The notes: generated from the letters alone by a model not told the origin. A DNA stretch of 64,000 bases from Muribaculaceae bacterium (GCA_022510405.1 JAFLTP010000008.1:1-64000); one strand, 5' to 3'. Shown: positions 18,593 through 28,199, numbered from the stretch's first letter. Made by a program: numbers and translations.

Positions 18593-19436
18593 GCATTTTA
18601 TTTAGGAAGCATTCGAGAGTATTTTCCATAAGACAAGCACGCGTCATAGGTCCCACTCCGCCCGGTACGGGAGTTATAACGGAAGCTATTTCCGCACAAG
18701 AATCAAAATCCACATCACCGCATAGTTTACCGGAATCGGGATCTCTGTTAACCCCGACGTCAATTACGGCAGCTCCCGGTTTTACCATATCGGCAGTAAC
18801 AAATTTTGGTCTACCTATAGCCACAACCAATATATCGGCATGCGAAGTAACTTCCGGAAGATTCAGTGACCTGCTGTGAGCTATTGTTACTGTGGCGTTT
18901 CTATCTAGAAGCAACTTTGAAACAGGCAAACCGACAATATTGCTACGACCGATTACGACAGCCTTTTTACCTTCGATCTCCACTCCGGCTTTATCAAGCA
19001 ATTTTATGATTCCTTTAGGAGTGCAAGGATAAATGCAAGGACGTTTCTGCCATAGAGCCGCTACGTTTGCGGGATGAAAACCGTCGACATCTTTTGATTT
19101 GTCGATGGTTTCTATAACCTTGTCTTCGTCTATATGCTTTGGTAGGGGAAGCTGAACTAAAATACCATCCACATCTTCATCAGCATTGAGCTCATGAATA
19201 AGATTCAGAAGCTCTTTTTCGGAGATTGTATCGGGTTTACGGATGGTGGTGCTTTTAAATCCCACTTCTTCAGCATCCTTACCTTTACCCTTCACATAGG
19301 ATTGGCTTGCGGGGTCTTCCCCTACGAGAATCACCACAAGATGCGGGGGACGACCAAATTCTTTAATTGCTTCGGCAACTTTTCCTTTAACGTTTTCTTT
19401 TATCTCTTTGGCTAATTGAGTACCGCTTATGGTCAT
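18576..19436 (-). CDS. folD: Bifunctional methylenetetrahydrofolate dehydrogenase / methenyl-THF cyclohydrolase
   Basis: Interconverts 5,10-methylene-THF and 10-formyl-THF, the formyl donor for PurN and PurH encoded in the same operon. I start it at MTISGTQLAKEI, giving 286 residues and the normal N-terminus. A longer frame begins at an ATGA overlap with purD, but its 21 extra residues are coded by leader and repeat-like sequence. YVKGKGKDAEEVG contains the catalytic Lys, VQLPLPKHI and the Rossmann block VVIGRSNIVGLP are typical, and PVPGGVGPMT is the family signature. The C-terminal HQQQK tail is coded by the start of an AAC tract. Confidence 0.95.
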   Translation of the reverse strand: MTISGTQLAKEIKENVKGKVAEAIKEFGRPPHLVVILVGEDPASQSYVKGKGKDAEEVGFKSTTIRKPDTISEKELLNLIHELNADEDVDGILVQLPLPKHIDEDKVIETIDKSKDVDGFHPANVAALWQKRPCIYPCTPKGIIKLLDKAGVEIEGKKAVVIGRSNIVGLPVSKLLLDRNATVTIAHSRSLNLPEVTSHADILVVAIGRPKFVTADMVKPGAAVIDVGVNRDPDSGKLCGDVDFDSCAEIASVITPVPGGVGPMTRACLMENTLECFLNKMHQQQK

Positions 19437-19449
19437 GATAGATGTTTGA

Positions 19450-19470
19450 GTTTTAAGTTTAGAATTGTCA
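19450..19470. repeat. Short heptamer array upstream of folD
   Basis: Three phased units on the + strand, GTTTTAA, GTTTAGA and ATTGTCA, lie between the purD stop and the chosen folD ATG. They are the same GTTNNRA type as the other arrays but degraded. Confidence 0.5.
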
Positions 19471-19495
19471 GCACTTACAATTGCACCATACAATT

Positions 19496-20743
19496 TCATA
19501 GGATTGCTTTACCGATATCAGTGCGATGGAACAAAGCAGGACATTCGATAGAAGTAATTTCTTTTTTCACATTCATGTTGGCGGCCGGAAGGTCATCACC
19601 ATGGGCAGTCACCATAAGTACCCGGCCACCAGCCACGTGATACTTCCCATCTTTCAATTCTGTACCCATATGGAAGACTTCACCATTGACAACTTCCAAT
19701 CCTTTGATTTCAGCACCCTTTTCATAAGAACCGGGATATCCCTTTGAGGCGAGTACCACCCCGATCACAGCATCGTGGCTCCATTGAGGGATGAAATCAA
19801 CACCATCTATTGCAGCATTGAAGAAATCATAAATATCTGATTCAAGACGAGGGAGAACAACTTCAGTTTCAGGGTCACCGAAGCGAGCGTTGAATTCTAT
19901 AACTTTGGGTCCATCTTCAGTTAGAATCAAACCCCCATAAAGGACACCACAGAAAGGAAATCCTTCTTCAACAAGCGCTTTAGCAGTGGGAATCATTATG
20001 TCATTCAGAGCCTTGTCGTGCATTTCGGGAGAAACGAACGGCACTGGAGAATATGCACCCATACCGCCAGTATTTGGACCCTTGTCGCCGTCGTATGCCC
20101 TTTTATGGTCTTGTGCAAGTTCCAGGGGATAGACTTTATCTCCTGAAACAAAACACATGAAAGAGAATTCCGGACCTTGCAGGAATTCCTCAATTATGAC
20201 TTTATCAGAACCGAATTTAAGGTCACGAAGCATATCAGAAAGAGCCTTTTCGGCCTCATCAAAATTTTGAGCCACGACCACACCTTTTCCTGCAGCGAGC
20301 CCATCATATTTGATAACTGTAGGGAAAGAACCTTTTTTTACATAATCAAAGGCTTCACCGTAATTAGAGAAGGTTTCATATTTGGCTGTAGGAATATTAT
20401 ATTTCACCATCAATTTTTTGGCAAATTCCTTGCTGCTTTCTATCTGGGCCGCTTCTTTCGTGGGACCAAAAACTTTAAGTCCGCAACTTTGCATAGCATC
20501 AGATAGACCGGCAACCAAAGCAGCCTCAGGTCCTATTACCGTAAGGTCGATATCATTACGCTGAGCAAAATTTATGATGCCTTCCACGTCTTCAACCTTT
20601 AGATTGACACATTCGGCATCGTTAGCTATACCGGCGTTACCCGGTGCGCAAAATATTTTATCCACTTTAGGAGATTTGGCAAGAGATTTTACTATAGCGT
20701 GTTCTCTACCTCCACTTCCTACGACTAAAACTTTCTTTCCCAT
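19496..20743 (-). CDS. purD: Phosphoribosylamine-glycine ligase
   Basis: ATP-dependent formation of GAR, the second step of purine synthesis. The ATG start gives MGKKVLVVGSGGREHA and 415 residues; a TTG two codons upstream is not needed. The ATP-grasp core is visible in KYDGLAAGKGVVVA and YPLELAQDHKRA, with GPNTGGMGAYSPVP and FNARFGDPETEVVLP as family blocks near residues 215 and 285. It follows purH by 18 bp and overlaps the long folD frame by ATGA. The product's dependence on formyl-THF in the next step fits with folD downstream. Confidence 0.97.
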   Translation of the reverse strand: MGKKVLVVGSGGREHAIVKSLAKSPKVDKIFCAPGNAGIANDAECVNLKVEDVEGIINFAQRNDIDLTVIGPEAALVAGLSDAMQSCGLKVFGPTKEAAQIESSKEFAKKLMVKYNIPTAKYETFSNYGEAFDYVKKGSFPTVIKYDGLAAGKGVVVAQNFDEAEKALSDMLRDLKFGSDKVIIEEFLQGPEFSFMCFVSGDKVYPLELAQDHKRAYDGDKGPNTGGMGAYSPVPFVSPEMHDKALNDIMIPTAKALVEEGFPFCGVLYGGLILTEDGPKVIEFNARFGDPETEVVLPRLESDIYDFFNAAIDGVDFIPQWSHDAVIGVVLASKGYPGSYEKGAEIKGLEVVNGEVFHMGTELKDGKYHVAGGRVLMVTAHGDDLPAANMNVKKEITSIECPALFHRTDIGKAIL

Positions 20744-20745
20744 AC

Positions 20746-20774
20746 TCAATGTTTGAAAGGATCAATGTTTGAAA
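20746..20774. repeat. 13-bp direct repeat at the purH-purD junction
   Basis: TCAATGTTTGAAA occurs at 20746-20758 and again at 20762-20774, offset 16 bp. The second copy holds the last codons and stop of purH; the first is a duplicate lying between the purH stop and the purD start. Confidence 0.8.
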
Positions 20775-22291
20775 TGACGCATACCGGTGAACAGCATAGT
20801 GATACCTTTTTCGTCGGCTACTTTAATAGAATCTTCGTCACGAATGCTTCCTCCCGGTTGAACGATTGCAGTCACACCATATTTGGAAGCCAATTCCACG
20901 GTATCGCCAAATGGCAGGAACCCGTCGGAAGCAAGTACCAAACCATCCGTAATTCCCAAAGCCTTAGCTTCGTTAAGTGCGATTTCAGCAGAACCTACGC
21001 GGTTCATTTGACCGGCACCTACACCGGCAGTTGCACCATCCTTGGCAACGACTATTGCATTGCTCTTTACATGTTTCACAATTTTCCAGGCGAAATTCAT
21101 TTCCTGCAGTTCTTTATCTGTCGGTTTTCGCTTGGTGACACACATTTCGGGTGTCAATTCGAGGCATTGAAGGTCGGCATCCTGAACAAGCATACCACCA
21201 TTTATACCCACATAAGCCTTGCAAGGATTTTTTTCCGGAGACATATTGACCTCAAGAACACGAAGATTTTTCTTGGATGCGAGCACTTCCAGCGCATCAG
21301 GTTCATAAGCCGGAGCCATGATGATTTCAAGGAAAATTGGTTTCATGAGCAAGGCCACCTCTTTAGTGAGAGGACGGTTGATAGCGACAATACCACCATA
21401 AATACTAACCTTGTCGGCTTCATAAGCCTTAGTCCAAGCTTGGAGAAGATCCTTACCTTCACCGGCACCGCAAGGGTTCATATGTTTGAGTGCCACACAG
21501 AAAGGAGATTCAAATTCCCTTACAATACTTAAAGCCGCATTGGCATCCTGGATATTGTTGTAACTCAGCTCCTTACCCTGCAATTGTTTTGAGAATGCCA
21601 CTGAGAAAGGAGTTTCCTTGGCACTTCGATAGAAAGAGGCGGATTGGTGAGGATTTTCGCCATATCTCAATGACTGGACTTCATCGAAAGAAAGGAATAA
21701 TTTTTCAGGAAGTCCTGCAGCCTTTCTCATAAATTCCGCAATCTTTGAATCATAGAGAGCAGTGTGAGTGTAAGCCTTGGCTGAAAGTTTAAGGCGAGTC
21801 TCATATTGGGTGTTGCCATTCAAAGTGATTTCTTCAATCACGGTGGGATAATCCTCGGGGTCGCAAACCACTGTGACATCCCTGAAATTTTTTGCGGCAC
21901 TGCGAAGCATGGAAGGACCCCCTATATCGATGTTTTCGATAGCATCTTCCATTGTGACATCGGGTTTAGCAATGGTTGCTTCGAAGGGATATAGGTTTAC
22001 GCAAACCAGGTCTATGGGAGTTATTCCGTTTTCGGCTATTTGAGCCATATGATCGTCGCTATCACGACGTGCGAGTAGACCTCCATGCACCTTGGGATGA
22101 AGTGTCTTTACACGACCTTCGCAAATTTCCGGAAAGCCGGTCACATCCTGAATATCCATCACTTCAAGTCCGGCATTTCTAAGGGTTTTGAGAGTGCCGG
22201 AAGTAGAGATGAGGGTCCAACCGAGATTTTTCAACGCTTTTGCGAAATCAACGATTCCTTTTTTGTCGCTTACGCTTATGAGTGCACGCAT
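20762..22291 (-). CDS. purH: Bifunctional AICAR formyltransferase / IMP cyclohydrolase
   Basis: Carries out the last two steps to IMP using 10-formyl-THF. The 509-residue protein has an N-terminal MGS-like cyclohydrolase domain (RALISVSDKKGIVDFAKAL, SGTLKTLRNAG, ICEGRVKTLHPKVHGGLLARR). The C-terminal formyltransferase has LRYGENPHQSASFY near residue 205 and the catalytic KHMNPCGAG segment near 265-273. It is about the usual length. The leader is a heptamer array and the gene follows purN by 40 bp, as part of the purine operon. Confidence 0.97.
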   Translation of the reverse strand: MRALISVSDKKGIVDFAKALKNLGWTLISTSGTLKTLRNAGLEVMDIQDVTGFPEICEGRVKTLHPKVHGGLLARRDSDDHMAQIAENGITPIDLVCVNLYPFEATIAKPDVTMEDAIENIDIGGPSMLRSAAKNFRDVTVVCDPEDYPTVIEEITLNGNTQYETRLKLSAKAYTHTALYDSKIAEFMRKAAGLPEKLFLSFDEVQSLRYGENPHQSASFYRSAKETPFSVAFSKQLQGKELSYNNIQDANAALSIVREFESPFCVALKHMNPCGAGEGKDLLQAWTKAYEADKVSIYGGIVAINRPLTKEVALLMKPIFLEIIMAPAYEPDALEVLASKKNLRVLEVNMSPEKNPCKAYVGINGGMLVQDADLQCLELTPEMCVTKRKPTDKELQEMNFAWKIVKHVKSNAIVVAKDGATAGVGAGQMNRVGSAEIALNEAKALGITDGLVLASDGFLPFGDTVELASKYGVTAIVQPGGSIRDEDSIKVADEKGITMLFTGMRHFKH

Positions 22292-22303
22292 TGGTGATAT
22301 TTT

Positions 22304-22331
22304 AAAGTTTAAAGTTTAAAGTTTAGAGATA
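22304..22331. repeat. Heptamer array between purN and purH
   Basis: Three perfect tandem AAAGTTT units and a diverged AGAGATA on the + strand fill the gap, ending next to the purN stop codon. The mRNA strand reads CTTTAAA repeats and is G-free up to the purH leader. Confidence 0.85.
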
Positions 22332-22901
22332 TTAGTTAAGTAGTGATTTTAGTGTTGAGACATAGAGGGCATGTTCACGGGCATGAATCATTGTTTCAAG
22401 TTCTTCACGATCATTGCCGTCGTAAGGTATAGCAGCTTGTGCGATTATCTTGCCTCCGTCGAGAGTCTGGTCGACAAAATGGACGGTGACACCAAATACC
22501 TTTACCCCATAATTTAAGGCTTGACCGATTGCGTCAACTCCCGGAAAAGCCGGCAAGAGCGATGGATGAATGTTGACTATTTTGTTTGGAAACGCCTTTA
22601 ACAAAACATCACCTACAATTCTCATATAACCGGCCAACGCGATGAATTCCACTCCTTGTTTTTGAAGCTCATCCAAAATAACCTTTTCATATTCGGTCTT
22701 GGAGGGATAACTTTTTTGACGGATTTCAAGAACAGGAATATCCAATCGTTTCGCCCTTTCTGTGACATAAGCACCGGGATGATCACAAACACAAATTGCA
22801 ACCTCAGCATTTATTCTACCATGGAGACACGCCTTTGCAATGGCTTCAAAATTGGAACCACTGCCGCTGGCGAAAATAGCTATTTTCTTTTTACCACTCA
22901 T
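22332..22901 (-). CDS. purN: Phosphoribosylglycinamide formyltransferase (folate-dependent)
   Basis: Transfers a formyl group from 10-formyl-THF to GAR. The 189-residue product has the N-terminal phosphate-binding ASGSGSNFEAI. The catalytic Asn and His are in the KIVNIHPSLLPAFPG block, and the Asp is in VTVHFVDQTLDGGKIIAQ, the GART signature. It lies 13 bp after purM. FolD, encoded downstream, makes its cofactor, so the operon pairs donor supply with consumption. Confidence 0.96.
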   Translation of the reverse strand: MSGKKKIAIFASGSGSNFEAIAKACLHGRINAEVAICVCDHPGAYVTERAKRLDIPVLEIRQKSYPSKTEYEKVILDELQKQGVEFIALAGYMRIVGDVLLKAFPNKIVNIHPSLLPAFPGVDAIGQALNYGVKVFGVTVHFVDQTLDGGKIIAQAAIPYDGNDREELETMIHAREHALYVSTLKSLLN

Positions 22902-22914
22902 TTTTTGACTGAGA

Positions 22915-23940
22915 TCATTTTAGGGTAACATTTTCGCCTTTGACGACCTTACCGATTACAGAAGCTTTCTCTCCCCATTCAGTAAGAATCTTCATTATAG
23001 TTGCAACGTCGTGAGCATCCACCGCGAGAACCATTCCTATACCCATGTTGAAGATATTAAACATTTCACGATGGGGGATATTGCCATAATTTTCAAGGAT
23101 TTTGAAAATTTCGGGAATATCCCAGGAACCTTCATTTATTTCGACACCGCAACCTTCCGGCAAAATGCGCGGGATATTTTCATCGAAACCACCGCCGGTG
23201 ATATGGGCTATGCCATGAACATCAGCATTTTTAAGAATTTCAAGCACCGGTTTCACATATATCTTAGTGGGAGTGAGAAGAAGTTCTCCTAAAGTCATAT
23301 CTCCAGTTCCCTCGTATTTCTTGTTGAGATCCAAGTGATTGTCGTAGATTATTTTTCTTACAAGGCTGAATCCGTTTGAATGAACACCTGAAGATGCGAT
23401 ACCCACCAATACGTCGCCAGGGGCAACTTTTGAACAATCGATAAGCTTGTCTTTTTCAACCGCCCCAACCGTGAAACCTGCGATATCATAGTCATCTACG
23501 GCATACATTCCCGGCATTTCGGCTGTTTCACCACCCACAAGAGCGCAACCTGCCTGGCGACAACCTTCAGCTACACCTGCAACGATTGCTTCCACCACTG
23601 CAGGTTTGTTCTTACCAACGGCCACATAATCAAGGAAGATGAGGGGTTCGGCCCCTTGAGCGAGAACATCATTGACACACATAGCCACGGCATCGATACC
23701 TATAGTGTCGTGTTTGCCCAATGCGAAAGCAATCTTAAGTTTTGTGCCGACTCCATCGGTGCCACTTACGAGAATGGGATGTTTATAGTGTAATGAACCT
23801 AAATCGAACATACCGCCGAAGGCGCCGATATTGCCCATGCAGCCACGACGGGCAGTGGATGCCACATGTTTTTTGATTCTGGAGACCACTTCGTAGCCCG
23901 CTTCGAGGTTCACCCCGGATTCTTCATAACTTTTTGCCAT
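22915..23940 (-). CDS. purM: Phosphoribosylformylglycinamidine cyclo-ligase (AIR synthetase)
   Basis: ATP-dependent ring closure of FGAM to AIR. The 341-residue protein has a PurM N-terminal AIRS domain ([42 protein letters not shown]) and a C-terminal domain with [16 protein letters not shown]. The Bacteroidetes-like N-terminus ([21 protein letters not shown]) supports the start. It follows purL across an AAC-rich tract, and the substrate it uses is the product of PurL. Confidence 0.96.
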   Translation of the reverse strand: MAKSYEESGVNLEAGYEVVSRIKKHVASTARRGCMGNIGAFGGMFDLGSLHYKHPILVSGTDGVGTKLKIAFALGKHDTIGIDAVAMCVNDVLAQGAEPLIFLDYVAVGKNKPAVVEAIVAGVAEGCRQAGCALVGGETAEMPGMYAVDDYDIAGFTVGAVEKDKLIDCSKVAPGDVLVGIASSGVHSNGFSLVRKIIYDNHLDLNKKYEGTGDMTLGELLLTPTKIYVKPVLEILKNADVHGIAHITGGGFDENIPRILPEGCGVEINEGSWDIPEIFKILENYGNIPHREMFNIFNMGIGMVLAVDAHDVATIMKILTEWGEKASVIGKVVKGENVTLK

Positions 23941-23946
23941 TGTGGG

Positions 23947-23985
23947 TAAATTGTTAGTGTTGTTGGTGCGTTATTGTTTTTGTTG
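23947..23985 (-). repeat. AAC-rich tract between purL and purM, extending into the purL 3' end
   Basis: The mRNA strand reads AAACAACAAAAACAATAAC followed by GCACCAACAACACTAAC, nearly free of G. The first part encodes the KQQKQ tail and stop of PurL; the rest is the purM leader. Confidence 0.7.
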
Positions 23986-26900
23986 TTTGCGGAAATAGGA
24001 GACAGCGTTGGCGAATAGATTCTGACGCTTGTTTCCATGAATATTTTTCATGAGTCCGTCGTCATATCTTTCAGAGTGAGCCATCTTGCCAAGAATAAGT
24101 CCATCGGGAGAGATAATTCCTTCGATCGCTTCATAGGAGCCATTGGGATTGAAAGGAGATTCCATGGTGGCGTCACCCTCTGAATCTACGTATTGGAAAG
24201 CTATCTGACCATTTTTCTTAAGCTGAGCCAAAAGTTCTTGGTTGGCAACAAATTTTCCTTCTCCATGTGAAGCTGCCACTGAATGAAGTTCCCCTTCGTT
24301 GAAACCGGCGAGCCATGGAGACTGGACGGATCCTACCCTGGTGGTCACGATTTGTGATATGTGACGGTTTATATCATTGTGGAAAAGAGTAGGTGAGTCA
24401 CTGTCTAATTCACCGATTTTGCCGTAAGGAAGAAGTCCTGATTTCACCAGTGCCTGGAAACCGTTGCAAATTCCCAATACAAGACCTTTCCTATGGAGCA
24501 ATCTTTGAATAGCCTCTTTCACTTTCTGATTCATGATGACATTGGCTATGAATTTACCGCTTCCATCGGGTTCGTCACCTTCAGAGAATCCACCTGAGAA
24601 CGCCAGAATATCGCAATTATCGATATTTTTCACCATTTCCTGGATAGATTCATCTATGTCATGTGCAGACTGATTTCTAAAGACGGTTGTTGTCACTTCG
24701 GCACCTTCTCTTTTGAAAGAAGCCGCCATATCATAATCGCAATTGGTGCCCGGGAACACAGGAAGGAACACTACAGGATATTCTTTCGGTCCACCGGGAT
24801 ATTCGTCAAAAGATTTGTGGCCGGAGGCATTTTCTATTTCGCCACAAACATTTGTTTTGTCGGGGTAGATTTCAGTGAATTTTTTCCTGTTGGCTTCGAA
24901 AGCGTCTTGAATGGATATTTTTTCTCCGTTGATAATCAATTCCGGTTCTTGAGTTGTCTCGCCGAGAAGTTCGAAACCGGGAAGGAACAAAACCTCATTA
25001 CTTTCTACAATTATTGAACCGTGTCCATAATTGAAAAGATCAGATTCTTTAATCGTGACAGAAGCGCCGATACGGTTACCGAAACTCATTTTAGCCAACG
25101 CTTCAGCCACTCCTCCGAATGAAGGATAATATGCGGCGACAATTGTTCCTTCTTTGATAAGACGATTAACAATTGTAAAGTTTTCGATTAATTGTTGTGA
25201 GTTAGGCATCAAGGAAGGTAAAGGATTATGACTAACCAAATAGAGAAGATTTCCGGAAGCCTTTAATTCAGGACTGATTATCTCGGAAGCTTTGACCGGG
25301 GCAATTCCGAATGCTATTAAAGTGGGGGGTACTGAAATGTCGGCGAAAGTTCCGCTCATTGAATCTTTTCCACCGATGGAAGGAAGCTTGAATTCAAGTT
25401 GCATTCTCAATGCGCCTAAAAGAGCCGCCAATGGTTTACCCCATGAAAGTTCCGAATGAAGTCGTTCAAAATATTCTTGGAAAGAGAATCTCATTTTAGA
25501 ATAATCTGCACCTGCTGCCACAGCTTTACCCACAGCCTCCACAAAAGCGTAGGAAGCGCCATGGTAAGGACTCCATTCAGTGATGAAAGGATTGAAACCA
25601 AAAGCCATCAAACTGGCTGTATCCGTCTGTTTAGGTGCTACAGGAAGTTTTTGAACTGAAACTTGCACCTCCGACTGTTGAGTTTTTCCGCCAAATGGCA
25701 TAAGAACGGTGGATTTACCGATGGAGGAGTCGAAGCGTTCGATGAGACCTTTTTGAGATGTGACATTGTTATCCTTAAGCAAGTTAAGGAATTTTTCCTT
25801 TAAAGAGTCGCCTTTGACATTTCGTTCAAAGGGATTGAGGGGTTCCACGGTACCGATTTCAGCTTTTGCGAAATGAGGAGCACCAGCCGAATCAATGAAT
25901 TCACGTTTGAGGTCAGCATAAAGCTTACCGTTGTAGAACATTCTCATCCTACCGGAGTCGGTCACGTCAGCCACATGAGTTACCTCAAGATTTTCCTGAC
26001 GGCAAAGATCCATGAATTGATCCTTGTCTTTGGGGTCAACAACCACTGACATTCTTTCCTGGCTCTCACTGATAGCAATTTCAGTGGGGTTAAGACCTGA
26101 ATATTTCAAAGGAACCCTGTCAAGATATATGTCGAGCCCATCGGTAAGTTCACCGATAGCGACACTGACACCACCGGCTCCGAAGTCATTAGATTTCTTT
26201 ATAAGTTTAGTGACTTCCGGGCGACGGAAAAGACGGGCTATTTTTCTTTCTTCAGGAGCGTTCCCTTTCTGCACTTCACTACCACATTCTTCAAGAGATG
26301 AGGTGGTGTGTTCTTTAGAGGAGCCGGTTGCACCTCCGATACCGTCACGTCCAGTTCTGCCGCCGAACATAAGTACCACATCTCCCGGAGCCGGACTTTC
26401 ACGACGAACATCCTCAGCTTTTACAGCCCCAACCACAGCCCCAACTTCGAGCCTTTTAGCGACATATCCCGGGTGGTAGATTTCACGAACGTGAGTTGTG
26501 GCAAGCCCGATTTGATTTCCGTAGGATGAATAACCTTCGGCTGCCTTAACAGAAATAACTCTTTGTGGGAGTTTTCCTTTAAGAGTTTCTGACACCGGTT
26601 TGTATATATCTGCAGCACCGGTTACACGCATTGCCTGGTAGACATAGCTACGTCCGCTCAATGGGTCACGGATAGCACCACCTAAGCATGTTGATGCACC
26701 ACCGAAAGGTTCTATTTCAGTTGGATGGTTATGGGTTTCGTTTTTGAATTGAAGAAGCCATGTTTCGGGTTTGCCATCAACATCTACCTCCACATAAATG
26801 CTGCAAGCATTGTTTTCCTCACTTTGCTCGAGATCATTAAGATATCCCTCTTTTTTGAGATATCGAGCACCGATAGTGGCGAGATCCATAAGGCAAAGAG

Positions 26901-27684
26901 GTTTGTTTTCTCTTCCTAAAATTTCACGGATTTTCTTCCATTCCTCGATACTGTTTTTAAGGTCGACAGAAATGAAAGAATCATCTACTTTAATGTCTGT
27001 GAGGACAGTGGTGAAAGTGGTGTGACGGCAATGGTCGCTCCAATATGTATCAAGTATTCTTAATTCCGTTTCAAATGGATCCCGACCCTCCTTTTTAAAA
27101 TAGGAAACGACTTCCATAAGGTCGTCGGCGTTCATGGCAAGACCGTTTGCCTTGCAAAAATCAGGTGCGTTTTCTTTTGTGATATTTCTAAATCCTTGAA
27201 GGATTTCTACCGGTTTAGCTTGAGCATAACCCGGTTCTTCGAGTTTAGTCATATCTTTTTCACGGGATTCGACCGCATTTATAATGTAGGACGAAATTTT
27301 ATCCAGATCGGCCTTTGATATATTTTCATCGAAAATCAGAAGTTTGCCGCTTCTTATATTTATATCGGCATCCGGTTGGATTAGTTTCACGCATTCTTCG
27401 GCTGCTGCAGCTCGTTGATCAAATTGACCTGGCAGGGATTCCACAGCCAGATAAGGCGTTTCTTCGAGATTTATAGACTCCGTAACGACATCTGTTGCGG
27501 GTTCACCGAAAACTCTATATGCAGTTTTGTCTTTAAGTTGTGTGTCGAATCCAAAAAGATCGTAAATACTTAAAACTCTAAGATCTTTTATATTTAATCC
27601 GAGATTTGAATTGAGTTCCTCTTTGAGGCTATGGGCTTCAACACGGAAAGGTTCTTTTTTCTCTACAAAAATTCTGTAGGCCAT
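23971..27684 (-). CDS. purL: Phosphoribosylformylglycinamidine synthase (large fused form)
   Basis: Converts FGAR to FGAM with glutamine and ATP. At 1237 residues it is the single-chain form that contains the amidotransferase, so no separate purQ/purS is expected. An N-terminal PurS-like region is followed by two AIRS-type halves (FKNETHNHPTEIEPFGGASTCLGG near residue 315; SIGGKDSMSGTF near 775). The C-terminal amidotransferase has Cys in LGICNGFQALVKSG and His in ASHGEGKF. The tail FRKQQKQ is encoded by a simple-sequence tract. The gene lies 31 bp after purE. Confidence 0.97.
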   Translation of the reverse strand: MAYRIFVEKKEPFRVEAHSLKEELNSNLGLNIKDLRVLSIYDLFGFDTQLKDKTAYRVFGEPATDVVTESINLEETPYLAVESLPGQFDQRAAAAEECVKLIQPDADINIRSGKLLIFDENISKADLDKISSYIINAVESREKDMTKLEEPGYAQAKPVEILQGFRNITKENAPDFCKANGLAMNADDLMEVVSYFKKEGRDPFETELRILDTYWSDHCRHTTFTTVLTDIKVDDSFISVDLKNSIEEWKKIREILGRENKPLCLMDLATIGARYLKKEGYLNDLEQSEENNACSIYVEVDVDGKPETWLLQFKNETHNHPTEIEPFGGASTCLGGAIRDPLSGRSYVYQAMRVTGAADIYKPVSETLKGKLPQRVISVKAAEGYSSYGNQIGLATTHVREIYHPGYVAKRLEVGAVVGAVKAEDVRRESPAPGDVVLMFGGRTGRDGIGGATGSSKEHTTSSLEECGSEVQKGNAPEERKIARLFRRPEVTKLIKKSNDFGAGGVSVAIGELTDGLDIYLDRVPLKYSGLNPTEIAISESQERMSVVVDPKDKDQFMDLCRQENLEVTHVADVTDSGRMRMFYNGKLYADLKREFIDSAGAPHFAKAEIGTVEPLNPFERNVKGDSLKEKFLNLLKDNNVTSQKGLIERFDSSIGKSTVLMPFGGKTQQSEVQVSVQKLPVAPKQTDTASLMAFGFNPFITEWSPYHGASYAFVEAVGKAVAAGADYSKMRFSFQEYFERLHSELSWGKPLAALLGALRMQLEFKLPSIGGKDSMSGTFADISVPPTLIAFGIAPVKASEIISPELKASGNLLYLVSHNPLPSLMPNSQQLIENFTIVNRLIKEGTIVAAYYPSFGGVAEALAKMSFGNRIGASVTIKESDLFNYGHGSIIVESNEVLFLPGFELLGETTQEPELIINGEKISIQDAFEANRKKFTEIYPDKTNVCGEIENASGHKSFDEYPGGPKEYPVVFLPVFPGTNCDYDMAASFKREGAEVTTTVFRNQSAHDIDESIQEMVKNIDNCDILAFSGGFSEGDEPDGSGKFIANVIMNQKVKEAIQRLLHRKGLVLGICNGFQALVKSGLLPYGKIGELDSDSPTLFHNDINRHISQIVTTRVGSVQSPWLAGFNEGELHSVAASHGEGKFVANQELLAQLKKNGQIAFQYVDSEGDATMESPFNPNGSYEAIEGIISPDGLILGKMAHSERYDDGLMKNIHGNKRQNLFANAVSYFRKQQKQ

Positions 27685-27686
27685 GA

Positions 27687-27719
27687 GTTGAGTTGTGAGT
27701 TGTAAGTTTAGAGGTTTAG
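27687..27719. repeat. Heptamer array between purE and purL
   Basis: On the + strand GTTGTGA, GTTGTAA, GTTTAGA and GGTTTAG lie in 7-bp phase from 27692, next to the purL start. It joins the TCACAAC-type and AAACTTT-type versions in one array, which suggests they are variants of one unit. Confidence 0.7.
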
Positions 27720-28186
27720 GATAGGGTTGAGGATAATACTTTATCTGCTTGCTCCTTACGGAAAGAGTCCATTTTTAGTTTAAGATTTTGGTCGGTTACG
27801 GCCATTATCTCTATTGCAAGGAGGGCTGCATTCTTTGCACCATTTACAGCCACAACAGCTACCGGTATTCCGCTGGGCATCTGTACCATAGAGAGCAGGG
27901 AGTCCATACCTTCGAACGCGCTGCCTTTCACAGGGACACCAATAACGGGTAAGGTAGTGAAAGCCGCTACGACACCGGCGAGGTGAGCAGCTCCGCCTGC
28001 ACCTGCAATTACAGAAGCGAACCCGCGTTCCCTAAGGTCTCTCACCCATTCTTCAAGTTGATGTGGAGTGCGATGAGCACTTAAAACTTTCACTTCATGT
28101 TCCACTCCGAAAGATTCTAGGATGTCAACCGCGCCTTTCATTACATTCCAGTCGCTGGTGGAACCCATTGCAATGCCGATTTTCAT
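27716..28186 (-). CDS. purE: 5-(carboxyamino)imidazole ribonucleotide mutase
   Basis: Class I PurE, rearranging N5-CAIR to CAIR. The 156-residue product begins MKIGIAMGSTSDWNVM, the phosphate-binding loop. The family blocks VLSAHRTPHQLEEW and AGAGGAAHLAGVVAA follow, along with PVKGSAFEGMDSLLSMVQMP. As a class I enzyme it needs PurK upstream in the pathway, but no purK is in the window. It is the first gene of the eleven-gene operon, preceded by a promoter-like element and a hairpin in the leader. Confidence 0.96.
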   Translation of the reverse strand: MKIGIAMGSTSDWNVMKGAVDILESFGVEHEVKVLSAHRTPHQLEEWVRDLRERGFASVIAGAGGAAHLAGVVAAFTTLPVIGVPVKGSAFEGMDSLLSMVQMPSGIPVAVVAVNGAKNAALLAIEIMAVTDQNLKLKMDSFRKEQADKVLSSTLS

Positions 28187-28199
28187 AATACATTATTTT

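Noticed and set aside
19437-19499. Longer FolD start at the ATGA overlap with purD
   Set aside because: The extra residues are coded by degraded heptamer units and leader sequence and do not match the FolD family; the internal ATG gives the normal N-terminus. Coupled initiation at the overlap cannot be fully excluded.
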